64,000 nt of DNA from positions 124,001-188,000 of the forward strand of contig QYRS01000005.1 in the NCBI GenBank assembly GCA_006503535.1. The letters are read 5' to 3'. Under the pieces are notes generated by a model. It was not told the DNA's origin. It was given only the letters and a program-made list of their open reading frames with translations, and made no database searches. The DNA comes from Arthrinium phaeospermum. Lineage: Eukaryota; Ascomycota; Sordariomycetes; Amphisphaeriales; Apiosporaceae. Made by a program: the position numbers and the translations under genes. Positions within the stretch are counted from its first letter, which is position 1. Each line of letters starts with the position of its first letter. Of this stretch, positions 49,483 through 59,662 are shown piece after piece.

Positions 49483-51046
49483 TCAGGGGATTTCGTCGTC
49501 GTCACCGCCACCAAATCCAAAGCTGAAGCCGCCTCCGCTCTGACCCGCCTGGTCATCATGAAGACCAACCGCCTCCTCCTGCGAATTCGTGACAAAGTTC
49601 TGGGTGAGGCAATTCCCGCTTCAAGGTTGACGACCAGGTGCCTGCAAGGGTCAGATCATGATACATCTACCCTGCATAGCATAGCAAACTCACCACCATC
49701 CACGGGACGTGCAACATTTCTCCTGTGCGGCAGATCCCTTCAACGCAACCGGCCTCCTGGCTTCGGCATGTGGAAGACTCGGCTGCTGAGAGGGCTCGTC
49801 ACTTCACTGCAATCATCGGAGACAAAGACACCAGGAGGCGTCGCAACACTGCGGGAACATGAGCCAGTACTTTGATCCCTGGATAACAGCATTCCATGCA
49901 TTGGTTGCATTCGGGTTTGTGGAAAGTCGATCCGCTGCTCCGCCGGCCGACGACTATTCAAATCAAATCAGCATCAACTGAACGACACTCGAGTATCCCG
50001 GTATACCACAAGGGACATGTCCAGAGAGTTCAACTTACTGAGCCATCGGTATGCTGGTCGCTCCTGTCCGAGTAGATGGAAAAGGTCTTCTCCAAAACAC
50101 TCTGGGGGCCAGTAGGCCGAGCTCTCTCCTTGACCGACCTGCAGGTGCATCTTCTCTGCAAACCTCCTGTCAAACAGATATAGCGGGCTCTCGTCGGCGC
50201 TATTTTGCATGTAGGTGTTGTATGTAGAGAATGGCCAGTCGACAGCCTCGGCGCGAAACTCGACTTCCGGGTACATCTTGTGAAGGGTATCAATGCTCCA
50301 GTGATTGTAGACTGGCCATTTCTGGATGAAGTCGGTGAGAATGAACGGCTTCTCGCTCCATTCTCAAGGTACTCTTTCGTGTCAAATCCTTCAGTCTGGT
50401 GATTTGGTTTCCAGCAGGTATAGCAGACACATAATTCTGCAGGACGATTTGACTGCAGGCGAATGGCCGATGGAGTACATCCGAGAAGACGTTACTGCAT
50501 TCAACTGTTGCTAGTGCTTTTGGGGGCAACTGAAGCAGAGTGCTTCTCCAGGTGCCCTTCCAAGATGGCAGGCTTGAAGACGGCTTTCCCTCATGCGATC
50601 TGTATCAAAGTCAACATCTGAGCGTGTAGACCCTGATTCAAGGGGTTGGCGCAGTTCCCTGTGAGCAAGCGATCCTGCGTGACTCATCCTTGGACTAAGC
50701 TGTGCCGAATCACAACAGGGTTCTTGCACAAAGAGTCATACACGAATTACTTACTCCAAGAAAAGCGGCTTCCATAGGTCATCCAGATGGCAGAAGGCGT
50801 AAAGAAATCGGCACGTGGCACCAAGGGTTTTCAACGATTCCGCGTCCAGCAGTTCGAGGACCTGTAGCATCATTTCATCAGGCAGACACCCAAGGAAGCC
50901 CAAATACCCTCGCGCTGATGGGCCGTCGCAAAGTACTGGTTTCCCAAGGGTTTGACACCCAGGGGATGAACAGGAATAGACTCTGCTGTTGACTCATCTA
51001 GCCTTGCAAGGTGACAACTCTTGGCTCTCTGGGTGCTGCAGTGACA
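49483..51046 (-). CDS. F-box and JmjC domain protein, heavily frameshifted
   Basis: Clear homology pieces lie in order on the minus strand but in shifting frames. An N-terminal IPVHPLGVKPLGNQYF segment is followed by an F-box (DEMMLQVLELLDAESLKTLG and CRFLYAFCHLDDLWKPLFL). Then come the linker LPSWKGTW, JmjC entry (KPFILTDFIQKWPVYNHWSI), YLFDRRFAEKM and FGEDLFHLLGQERPAYRWL. The Fe-binding HxD (STFH..PNATNAWN), GSKYWLMFP, GEMLHVP..WW with the distal His in HLVVNLEAGI, and an acidic tail ending GGGDDDEIP complete the protein. Introns 49642-49693, 49954-50038 and one beginning at 50754 have good sites. At least eight places need 1-2 missing bases, always losses. JmjC proteins are Fe(II)/2-oxoglutarate oxygenases. 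The start near 51046 is uncertain. It may be a real pseudogene, but the neighbouring eIF4A has the same lesion type. Confidence 0.75.
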
Positions 51047-51071
51047 TGGGCGCCGTTGGCCAGCCCTGAAT

Positions 51072-51291
51072 CCTGTGAAAGTAGCATTGTACGCTGAGAT
51101 ACGGGCGGTGTCTCGGGACAAAGTGGTTTCCCCCCCCGCGTGTTGTTAAATAGCACAGAGCTGGTGGTGGTTGATGTCTACACCTGTGAAAGTAGCATTG
51201 TACGCTGAGATACGGGCGTGTCTCGGGACAAAGTGGTTTCCCCCCCGCGTGTTGTTAAATAGCACAGAGCTGGTGGTGGTTGATGTCTACA
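51072..51291. repeat. direct tandem duplication, 111/109 bp x 2
   Basis: Copy 1 (51072-51182) and copy 2 (51183-51291) abut and appear identical except for two single-base length differences: GGCGG versus GGCG, and eight versus seven C in a C run. It lies just upstream of the F-box/JmjC gene. It may be real or an unmerged assembly overlap. Confidence 0.95.
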
Positions 51292-52210
51292 GGGCGGGTT
51301 GTCGGATATACTATTGTAGAGTTGGGGTTTTAATGACTTTAATGACTTTAATGACTTACAGTATACTACAAGACGTATACCGCTTAGAAGGTGGTGCGAT
51401 TAATGGACAACGAGACGGCCAAGCTTCAGTGAGTGCAGAATGTTCAATAGAGGCAAAGTACAAGTGGTATCAATTTGACTACCGCACAGCCAAACTATTA
51501 AGATACTGCGACTTGCTTGTGACTGTCCTGTGGCTGTTCTCTGTATCTGCTGTCTTTTTTCCCGTCTTCATGAGCCCATTTTCGGACCGTCTCACCACCT
51601 GAGAGAGAAAAGACTTGAACGATTTTCCAGCTTTCGTACCCCACTAACGAGAATAATCGCACCACAATTACAGCATTGCCCTTTGCGCAGTGCGGCGTGC
51701 CTGACAACTGAGTGCTGAGTGCCCAAACACCTAAGCGTCCACTGGTGAGTGTGGGGTGGCATGCTGGGTGGGCCAGCCAGAAAAATCCCATTTTCCCACT
51801 AAAACATTGAATTCAAAGAGGCTGTGGTCTGTGCACTGCCAAGGCCCCGCGACTGGAGCTTTTCGCCCAGTGCTGAACAGAATTCTAAATATTCGAGGCA
51901 CCTTAAGAGAATTTTTGCTGCTCCCTCTGTCTGCCCCCCCTTCACAAGTTCTCTTACCCAACAACACTACCAAGGACAAGACATAACAACCAACTAGAAC
52001 AGTACAGCTCTCACTTCTCGAGAGCGTCTCTTCTGGTTCTTTTTTCTCTTCTTCCAGCTTTCTTCAGTTCTCAGCAACTGTTGTCGCAGGACCTTCTTCG
52101 CTTCAAGCGGGACATTCTGCGCAATCTAACCCCGCCACCACAAATTCACATCACCAGTCGCTTGATCCAGCAGGTCGGGATCAAGCACTTTTCTCTACCA
52201 AACCGCAATC
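51292..52210. promoter_or_regulatory. probable eIF4A promoter and 5' leader
   Basis: About 0.9 kb upstream of the eIF4A start. From about 51960 it is strongly pyrimidine-rich with repeated TTCT/CTTCC tracts, as in highly expressed fungal translation genes. A small TTTAATGAC x3 repeat sits at 51329-51355. No gene is supported here; the assignment rests on position and composition. Confidence 0.5.
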
Positions 52211-53717
52211 ATGGCTGCCGACAAGGGTCTGGAGGATATTCCGGACAGTAAGTTTTTACCAGTAACAGATCTTTCTCTGTTTTTTTTTTTTTTGCCCCCC
52301 TCCGATTGATGCTCAACGGCGATCTACCCATCTGCCCAAGTGGCAGTTCGTGGAAATTTTGCCGCGGGGTCGGTTGGCGGTCAAAGAGACGATCCGATCA
52401 CAAGAATCGCAAATGTCCATCTACTCCATGCTAACATATTTGCCCTTTTCCAGCCCAGATCGAGTCTAACTACGATGACTGTCGACTCTTTCGATGAGAT
52501 GGCCCTGAAGGCCGAACTCCTCCGTGGTATCTATGCCTACGGTTTCGAGCGCCCTTCTGCCATCCAGCAGCGTGCTATCATGCCCGTCATCAAGGGTAAG
52601 AATAAGCCTCACTCCCGAAATGCCTTTGTCGCATATTAACATGGTTCGCTGCCAGGCCACGATGTCATTGCCCAGGCCCAGTCTGGTACTGGCAAGACCG
52701 CTACCTTCTCTATCTCGACTCTCCAGAAGATCGACCCTGCGGTTAAGCAGTGCCAGGCCCTGATTCTCGCCCCCTCGCGAGCTGGCCCAGCAAATCCAGA
52801 AGGTTGTTATCGCTATTGGCGACTTCATGCAGATTGAGTGCCACGCCTGCATTGGTGGTACCAGCGTCCGTGATGACATGAAGGCCCTTCAGGATGGCCC
52901 TCAGGTCGTCGTCGGTACTCCTGGCCGTGTCCAGGACATGATCCAACGCCGTTTCCTCAAGACCGACAGCATGAAGATGTTCGTTCTCGACGAGGCCGAT
53001 GAGATGCTTTCTGTAAGTTGTCCTAGTGCAACTCCACATGACCATGGTATGCTAATCTACTTTAGCGTGGTTTCACCGAGCAAATCTACGACATCTTCCA
53101 GCTGCTTCCCCAGTCCACCCAGGTCGTCCTTCTGTCCGCTACCATGCCCCAGGACGTTCTTGAGGTCACCACCAAGTTCATGCGTGACCCCGTCCGCATT
53201 CTCGTCAAGAAGGACGAGCTTACCCTTGAGGGTATCAAGCAGTTCTACATTGCTGTCGAGAAGGAGGAGTGGAAGCTCGACACTCTGTCCGATCTGTACG
53301 AGACGGTTACCATTACGCAAGCCGTCATCTTCTGCAACACCCGCAGAAAGGTCGACTGGCTCACCGACAGCTCACTGCTCGTGACTTCACCGTCTCGGCC
53401 ATGCACGGTGACATGGACCAGGGTCAGCGTGACCTGATTATGAAGGAGTTCCGATCCGGCTCCTCGCGTGTCCTGATCGCCACTGATCTTCTGGCCCGCG
53501 GTATCGATGTCCAGCAGGTTTCCCTGGTCATCAACTACGATCTTCCCCCAACCGTGAGAACTACATTCACCGCATTGGTCGTGGTGGTCGTTTCGGCCGA
53601 AAGGGTGTTGCCATCAACTTTGTCACCGCCGATGATGTCCGTATGATGCGCGAAATTGAGCAGTTCTACAGCACTCAGATCGAGGAGATGCCCATGAACG
53701 TTGCCGACCTGATCTAA
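52211..53717 (+). CDS. TIF1: translation initiation factor eIF4A (DEAD-box helicase), frameshifted
   Basis: RNA helicase of the eIF4F cap complex that unwinds mRNA leaders. Four exons (52211-52247, 52454-52595, 52656-53012, 53066-53717) total 1188 nt. Adding six bases at four places gives 397 residues, the normal fungal length. Motifs present: the Q-motif region [13 protein letters not shown], Walker [26 protein letters not shown] with EADEMLS, SAT, and [15 protein letters not shown]. The C-terminus [11 protein letters not shown] is the usual one. Lesions: about 52477 (GATGACT, two bases lost in NYDETVDSF), about 52780 (CGAGCTGG, two lost in ELAQQ), about 53369 (GACAGCTC, one lost in TDKLTAR) and about 53547 (CCCCCAACC, one lost in LP-NREN). 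All splice sites are intact. eIF4A is essential, so sequence error is far likelier than decay. Confidence 0.93.
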
Positions 53718-54906
53718 ACTCGGCACTCACTAGGCGATACCCAACACAGTCATCACAATCTCAGTTGCATAGGGGATACGGTTTTCACTCTTCCGCGCGC
53801 ATTGGTGGTGGCCCCTCTTTGAGCAGGGGCCGCCGCAGGGTGGTTTGATAGACGGTGGGCGATGTCTTGTCTGTCTTTCGGGCGTTATGCTGGGGAGTTT
53901 CCAGTAATGAATGACGGTCGTAATGACGGGCAAGAAAAAGTTTTGATGCATCTGGAGCTTTCGGCCTGGTTTGATAGACGGTGGGCGATGTCTTGTCTGT
54001 CTTTCGGGCGTTATGCTGGGGAGTTTCCAGTAATGAATGACGGTCGGTAATGACGGGCAAGAAAAAGTTTTGATGCATCTGGAGCTTTCGGCCAAAGTAC
54101 TGGGTGCTTAATAATGCACAAGGGAAGCACGATCTAAGGTCCTGCAAGGACTTTGCCGACTGGAGTCGTTCTGCCTTCTCATTTGTCTCTGTACCTAGGC
54201 CCGAAGCTTTTTTCTCTTTGCGAATAAATGTCCTTAAAAACTAAAATTTTCCCTCTGCCTGCAAAGTGACTGATGCCTTTTGCCTGAGTGGCTGTTTACT
54301 GTGCCAACATTCCTGTGCCTAATTCTCATTCATCAATTGACAACAGGTGCGGCTGTAGGAATTGCTACATGCGCCACCTAATGTTTGTGTTGAAACATGC
54401 TGATTTGCAACACATTTGATCTTCTGCATCAGCCAATTACACCACCTCAATGGCAAATGTGTGGTTGTCGAGGTCTCCTCTCGAAAGTACGTCTTTTGCT
54501 CGGCTACAGGAAGGCGCCGCTCACCAAACGGGTGAAATGGACATCTACCACCTCGCACTTTCCTCTGCCTTTAAACTGAATACCTAGGTAGATTAGGTTA
54601 GGTTATGTAGGTAAGGAAGGTCCAAGTCGGGCAAGCGAGCAAGAACGACAGTACGTGCCTTCTCACGCATTTACCTACTTTTCAATGTGTTGAACACTGA
54701 ACCATTGTGCCATCCCACCTCCCCTCTTGATCACACTCTCTCCATTTCATTTCAACGCCTGGGTAACATCTGCCCTATCCCAGATCACTGCGTTGAAAGG
54801 CAAGTCGAATCTGACCGATGTCAAGGTCAAGGCATTGGAGAATTCTCTTCGGAAAAGAATGAAACTATCAGTGGCATGATTGCTCTTGCCACCACGCGGC
54901 AGGAAG
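53718..54906. other. intergenic with two tandem duplications
   Basis: Holds the eIF4A 3' flank, a 126-bp tandem duplication (53841-54093) and the first copy of a second duplication (54781-54931). TACCTAGGTA-like motifs occur near 54195 and 54580. A gene start for the downstream coiled-coil protein may lie near 54690-54780 but is not resolved. Confidence 0.5.
53841..54093. repeat. direct tandem duplication, 126/127 bp x 2
   Basis: Copy 1 (53841-53966) and copy 2 (53967-54093) abut and differ only by one G (CGGTCGTAATG versus CGGTCGGTAATG). It lies just downstream of eIF4A. The same pattern is seen at 681, 51072 and 54781. Confidence 0.95.
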
Positions 54907-55100
54907 ATGCTGCTTCTAGGCTGCAAGGATTCCGTTGGTCAATCTCAACAGATCACTGCGTTGAAAGGCAAGTCGAATCTGACCGATGTCAAGGTCAAGG
55001 CATTGGAGAATTCTCTTCGGAAACAGAATGAAACTATCAGTGGCATGATTGCTCTTGCCACCACGCGGCAGGAAGATGCTGCTTCTAGGCTGCAAGGATT
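54781..55100. repeat. direct duplication, 151/152 bp, 17-bp spacer
   Basis: Copy 1 spans 54781-54931 and copy 2 spans 54949-55100. They differ by one base (GGAAAAGAATG versus GGAAACAGAATG). Copy 2 continues in frame into the coiled-coil protein; copy 1 contains the same coding sequence but is frame-broken by the missing C. Confidence 0.95.
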
Positions 55101-55743
55101 TGAGACTCAAGCAGGAGAAGTCGAAAAGCGCCAGAGAGTGCTCGCCCAGACACTTGATGACAATTTTGCAGCGATATCTCGAGACCTTGACCAGTTCAGG
55201 AGTACCTTCGAAGACTACCGCTGCACGTGGGACAAGGAGGGCATGGCTTCTCGGAAGGCCATGGAGAGTATGAAGCTGGATTCGGAAGAACAGCACAAAA
55301 CCAACCGGGAGAATATCCAACAGGTGCAGACCCAATACCGTGACATGCATGAGACGATCCAGTCCCTCAAGGCAGACATCGCAGACGCAACAGTCTATGG
55401 TGGTAAGATACGCACCGGCATGCCCTCTGAGAGTCTGCAAACTGACCAGAACCTCGCAGAAGTGACCGGACCACCAGCAGGCACGGAGACGAAGCATGTT
55501 CCCAGCTACATTAAGCACCCACCGAAAGCTATCCGAAGGTTCCTCCTGCAAGAAACACTCATCAAGCGTTGCCCTCAATACGTGACAGTACGAACCAAGC
55601 ATTCCAATCCTCATCCAAAGAGTGGTGTTGTTCCAATCATCGCTCTGAAAGGAATCACTGGCAAGCCCCTCACGGGCGATGTGTTCTTTAGGGCACTGGA
55701 TGGAATGGACATGACTTTATTTCCATGGAGCTCATGCGATTAG
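54907..55743 (+). CDS. coiled-coil protein of unknown function, 5' end unresolved
   Basis: An open frame of at least 278 codons ending at TAG 55741-55743. The first in-frame ATG I would accept is 54907, but it lies inside the first copy of the local duplication, so the true start is probably upstream. Residues from about 15 to 170 are charged and heptad-like (VEKRQRVLAQTLDDNF, then ISRDLDQFRSTFEDYR), suggesting a long coiled coil. The last 100 residues are compact and basic (KHPPKAIRRFLLQETLIKR), ending in RALDGMDMTLFPWSSCD. I do not recognise a family. If the duplication is an artefact, the protein simply begins upstream with the same SNLTDVKVKALENSLRKQ segment once. Confidence 0.5.
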   Translation: MLLLGCKDSVGQSQQITALKGKSNLTDVKVKALENSLRKQNETISGMIALATTRQEDAASRLQGFETQAGEVEKRQRVLAQTLDDNFAAISRDLDQFRSTFEDYRCTWDKEGMASRKAMESMKLDSEEQHKTNRENIQQVQTQYRDMHETIQSLKADIADATVYGGKIRTGMPSESLQTDQNLAEVTGPPAGTETKHVPSYIKHPPKAIRRFLLQETLIKRCPQYVTVRTKHSNPHPKSGVVPIIALKGITGKPLTGDVFFRALDGMDMTLFPWSSCD

Positions 55744-56245
55744 AGAATGTTGAGGGTCAGTTGTGAAGACAATGCTGATTTTCCATGTACACGGGATGGC
55801 AGAAGAGTGCGGAGGGGGCTGTTCGTAAACCACTACTTTGCTTATTTCTGGGCGCGCTTAATACCTAGACCTTATGGATTATGTAGCTGGTAACCGGGCA
55901 ACGTTTCTGGATTCAATAATGGAGAAATCGCTGCTCCCACTGAATAATGCCAGTGATCATTTGGTGATATTGGTGTAATGTTTATTCCAATGGATAATAC
56001 CCAGTTGAATAAACTAGTTTGTTATTTACGGGTAATGTTGTATTAGAAGCAGCGTTGTCGCCATCAAGTGGTCACGTTCTGTGCCGAACTATTATAGGTA
56101 GACCCAGATGAGGTGATGTTAATTGCCAAAATTCAATCCATTGATCCTCTCGACATCGCTATATCAAACTAAGTCTTGAGTAGGATATACAGCAAAACGC
56201 CCCAAGTGGGTTCATGCGACCCAGAGAATACCACTATAAGCGTGC
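55744..56245. other. convergent 3' intergenic region
   Basis: 502 bp between converging stops of the coiled-coil gene and the DPP5-like gene. Moderately AT-rich with the repeated word GAATAA (56000 area). Nothing else seen. Confidence 0.55.
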
Positions 56246-56781
56246 TTATCTCCTCGGGATGCCCTTTGCGATATCCGCATTTTCTTCCAAGCCGCTATAG
56301 TGGTTGATCCAGCCCAGAACCTCTTTATGCCACACGAGGCTGTTTTCATGCTTTAACACCCACTGTTTCCACGAACAACGTAAGTTAGCCTTCGTCTCTG
56401 GATCTTGCTGGGGTGGAGGGGGTTGCCCCCGGATAAAGAAAAAGGTAAAACGGGAAAGCAACAACTTACGTGGTTCTCGTCGGGGAACATCAACAGCCGA
56501 CTCGGCACGTCTCTGGCCTGCAGCACGTTGAAGGCGGCGAGGCCTTCGGTGATGGGCAGGCGGTAGTCGAGCTCGCCGTGGATGATGAGCTGGGGCGTGG
56601 CCCAGTTCTCGGTGAAGCGGGCGGGGTCCCACTTCTCATACATGGCGCGGTTGTCCCAGATGGTGCCGCCCATGTCGTGGATGACGAAGAAGAGCTCCTC
56701 GGTGGCCCAGTCGTTCATGGTGGAGAAGATGCCGTCGTGGCAGACGAGGGCCTTGAACTTGCGGCCAAGCGGGTGGCCCTG

Positions 56782-56817
<36 letters not shown>

Positions 56818-58673
56818 CAGGCCGACGGCGCGGTCCGTGTCGACGTACTCCATGTTCTTGGCGATGTACTCGAAGCAGTTCTCGAGGTCCTTGTAGGGGC
56901 GGCCGCCCCAGTCGCAGGCGATGGCGTCCGTCAGGGCCTGGCCGTAGCCGGTGGACCCGGTAGGGTTTGGCATCACAGCTACGTAGCCGGCCTCGGCTGC
57001 ATTTGGTAGGGTGTGGTTAATAAATATTCGGTGGGATGATTTCTTGGGAGGTCAACTTACCGAAGATGGCCGGGTTCCAACGCGTGCTCCACGAGTCTCC
57101 CAGGCTCCCTGTGGTCCTCCGTGGATCAACATTGCCAGCGGGTACTTCTTAGAGGGGTCAAAGTTGGAGGGCTTCATGACGAGCGCATGGACCTTGTAGT
57201 CGCCGTCGCCTTGGAACCAGATATCGGACACCTGCGACTTGGACAGACCGAAAGACTTGCCTTGCTTCGAGGCTGACGAGACCAGCGACACGGCCGAGGC
57301 TTGCGGGTCTACAATGGAGTACTCCGAGCCATCAATCAAGGAGTTGGAATGGATAAGCAGCCGGTCAGAGTCATCTCCCAAGTTGCTAACGTCTCGCACC
57401 GAGCCCTCGTGGGTGACCTGAACAGGTAGCTTCTGGGCTGCCTTCAAGGGCGAAGACGGCAGTCTGTAAAGCAAAGTCCGGCCGTGGTACTCAGCCGAGA
57501 CAAACAGCTCGGAGTCGTCCTTGCTCCAGACGATAGCATCCGGTCGCTGGTCCCAGCCGCCTTCACCATCATCCGATTTGTAGAACTCCTGCACATTGCT
57601 GAGATCCTTGATGTCGGGCACGACCATCAGGCGAGGCTTGTCTGACTCGTACTGCTGGTGGCGCATGCGCTTGAACGCGAGCTGTTTCCCGTCGTGCGAG
57701 AAGACCGGCGTCATACTGTAGCCCCGCAGCTGGCCGGTCTTGATCTCCTGAGCCGCGGGAGCCTTCTCCGTGAAGGTTTCCAGGGGCACGTAATACACAT
57801 TCGTCTTCGTGTGAATCGCCGGATTGATATCCGGGTCGCTGGAGACGAAAGCCAGCCCCTGGCTGCCGATGTCGTAGTCACTGGCACCACCAAAGGGAGG
57901 AAAGGGGGACTCGAGTTTCGTACCGGCCAGCGCGTTCACGAGGCCCGGCTCCTGCAGCTTCCACGAGTCCTTGTCCTTCTTGAGGGCACCGTACCAGATG
58001 GCCGACTTGTTCTCGGTTACATACGTGTCCCAATGGCGCACGAAGAGCTTGGTATATACCCTAGCCGAGGACAACGGTTTCTTGTCATTGGCCGGATTAT
58101 ACATCTCACCTGAGGGTGTGGCGAGTGCCGAACAGGCAATGGCCACTGTGTCCTGGCCAATCTTCTTCGCCTTCAGATTGGAGATGGAGCCATCAAACGT
58201 TTGGATTTCACGGGGCCTGCAGCTGTCAGCCCAGTCCAGCATCTAGGGTGGATTTCATTCAGAATGAAAGAAGCAGAGCAGGGATACGTACTCGGATCCT
58301 GACTTGGTGGCATCGACCACCACCAGGCTGGTGCCCTTGTCCAGTTTCTTGACAAGAACAAACTCGGAGTCCGAGACCCATGTCGGCTCGCTGAAGGCGG
58401 CAGCATCCTCAAAGAAGGTGGTAGACTGGCCTGACTTGATGTCGAGGACCTTGAGGGCCGAGGTCTTTTCCTGCGACTCAAATGAATAGGTCGAGACTGG
58501 AGGGTGCATACGGTCAGTCTGTGCTGCAGCAAAAAGAGAGACCAAAGGAAGCCGAAATCTGATAGGTACTGACCGGTGTAGAGTGCCAAGGTCCCAGTAG
58601 CGTTCGGGACGGCCGAGGAGCGGCGCGGGGCCGAGAGCATGGCCTCGGGGGTGAACTTGGCCATGATGGTCAT
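56246..58673 (-). CDS. dipeptidyl-peptidase 5-like serine peptidase (S9), frameshifted
   Basis: Prolyl-oligopeptidase family enzyme removing N-terminal dipeptides. Exons, read downward: 58574-58673, 58292-58496, 57061-58216, 56470-56996 and 56246-56362, giving 701 residues after adding one base. The N-terminal two thirds are the beta-propeller ([12 protein letters not shown] at the start; [14 protein letters not shown]). The C-terminal third is the alpha/beta hydrolase: [27 protein letters not shown], the nucleophile Ser in [10 protein letters not shown], Asp in GELDYRLP and His in PDENHVWVLKH. The frame breaks at about 57095, where GGGAGACTCG needs one G to read WEDSWSTRW. Unlike classical secreted fungal DPP5, there is no signal peptide at the N-terminus ([13 protein letters not shown]), so this copy looks cytosolic. 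A second possible start is Met4 (58664). The first intron uses a GTCAGT donor. Confidence 0.9.
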
Positions 58674-59236
58674 GGTTGAGCTGTGAACCACAAGGGGAGG
58701 GAGACGGCAATGCGAGACGGGCAACCAGTTGCTTCTTCGTTTGCTGACGTGCCGGGTCAGAAGAGATGACTGAATCAGCAAGAGGGAGGAGGTTCGACGA
58801 AACATCAAAATAAACAATGGAATGGAGGGGTCAACCGAGTACTGCCGAAGTAAGTTATGTAAGTGCATCTGCAACGCGACATAAGGTGCGACTATCATCA
58901 CCACGAGATCCCGCTGCCCGCTTCGTCCCCAATTCCCCGCAGTGGAACCCCTGTCGCCCAGGCACCAGGGGTCCAACTGATGCATAACTAGCGGGCTGCA
59001 CAAAACATATGAGGTGGTGGGTGGTGTGCATTTACACTTCAGGAGCTCCCAGTGCCGTGTCGAAATTTATTGACCGCATACCTAAAAGTTGAAGGATGGA
59101 CGGTCCATAGATTATGGCAACCAAGATGTGTGAGTGTTAGATAAAGGGTAAGTCTAGAAATTATCTATAAGACCAAGTCACAATCTCCCTTGAGCACCGT
59201 CTTCCCAAGATACCAACCCAACTAGGTAGACGCACG
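58674..59236. other. divergent intergenic region
   Basis: 563 bp between the divergent DPP5-like gene and the small PPxY gene. An open frame continues upstream of the DPP5 start on the minus strand but shows no protein-like character. No other feature is visible. Confidence 0.5.
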
Positions 59237-59662
59237 ATGCAAGACAATCACAAGATGCAAGATCGGTCTCTCTTGAGTCACCTCTGGAGGCGTTTGCGAG
59301 GCATCACATCCAAGGAGGGAAAGGGGAAGGGGGGAAACAGTAATGCCCATCCCATCAACGTGCCTACAATGAACAAAGGCACAGCACCTTCACATCACAC
59401 GCCGCAACCGCCACCAGCCTACGAAGATGTGCTCCGCGTCTCCAATGCAGCCAGTAGTGAAGCCGCAGCAGGTTCACGGCTACCTCAACTTACCAGACAT
59501 CCTGAAAAGAAGACGGGGCTATCCAGGGCAGTTGATGACAACCCCTTGGCCGCCCTAACTGAGGCCGCCCGCGAGGCTATCTACGCGGGCGCCATGGAGG
59601 GTGTCAGGGACATGCGCCGGGAATATGAGAGAGTGTGTGGGAGTGCGAGAGACGGAGAATAA
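59237..59662 (+). CDS. small hypothetical protein with PPxY motif
   Basis: Intronless open frame of 141 codons, ATG at 59237, TAA at 59660-59662. The first 35 residues are basic (HLWRRLRGITSKEGKGKGG). Residues near 57-65 read PQPPPAYEDVL, a PPxY motif that binds WW domains such as those of the NEDD4/Rsp5 ubiquitin ligase and its arrestin adaptors. The C-terminal 40 residues form a probable amphipathic helix (ALTEAAREAIYAGAMEGVRD). No signal peptide or membrane span. The composition looks like a genuine protein, but I know no family name; a spurious frame is possible. Confidence 0.55.
   Translation: MQDNHKMQDRSLLSHLWRRLRGITSKEGKGKGGNSNAHPINVPTMNKGTAPSHHTPQPPPAYEDVLRVSNAASSEAAAGSRLPQLTRHPEKKTGLSRAVDDNPLAALTEAAREAIYAGAMEGVRDMRREYERVCGSARDGE

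Noticed and set aside
56470..57009. 179-codon plus-strand open frame opposite the DPP5-like gene
   Set aside because: Antisense shadow of the catalytic exon.
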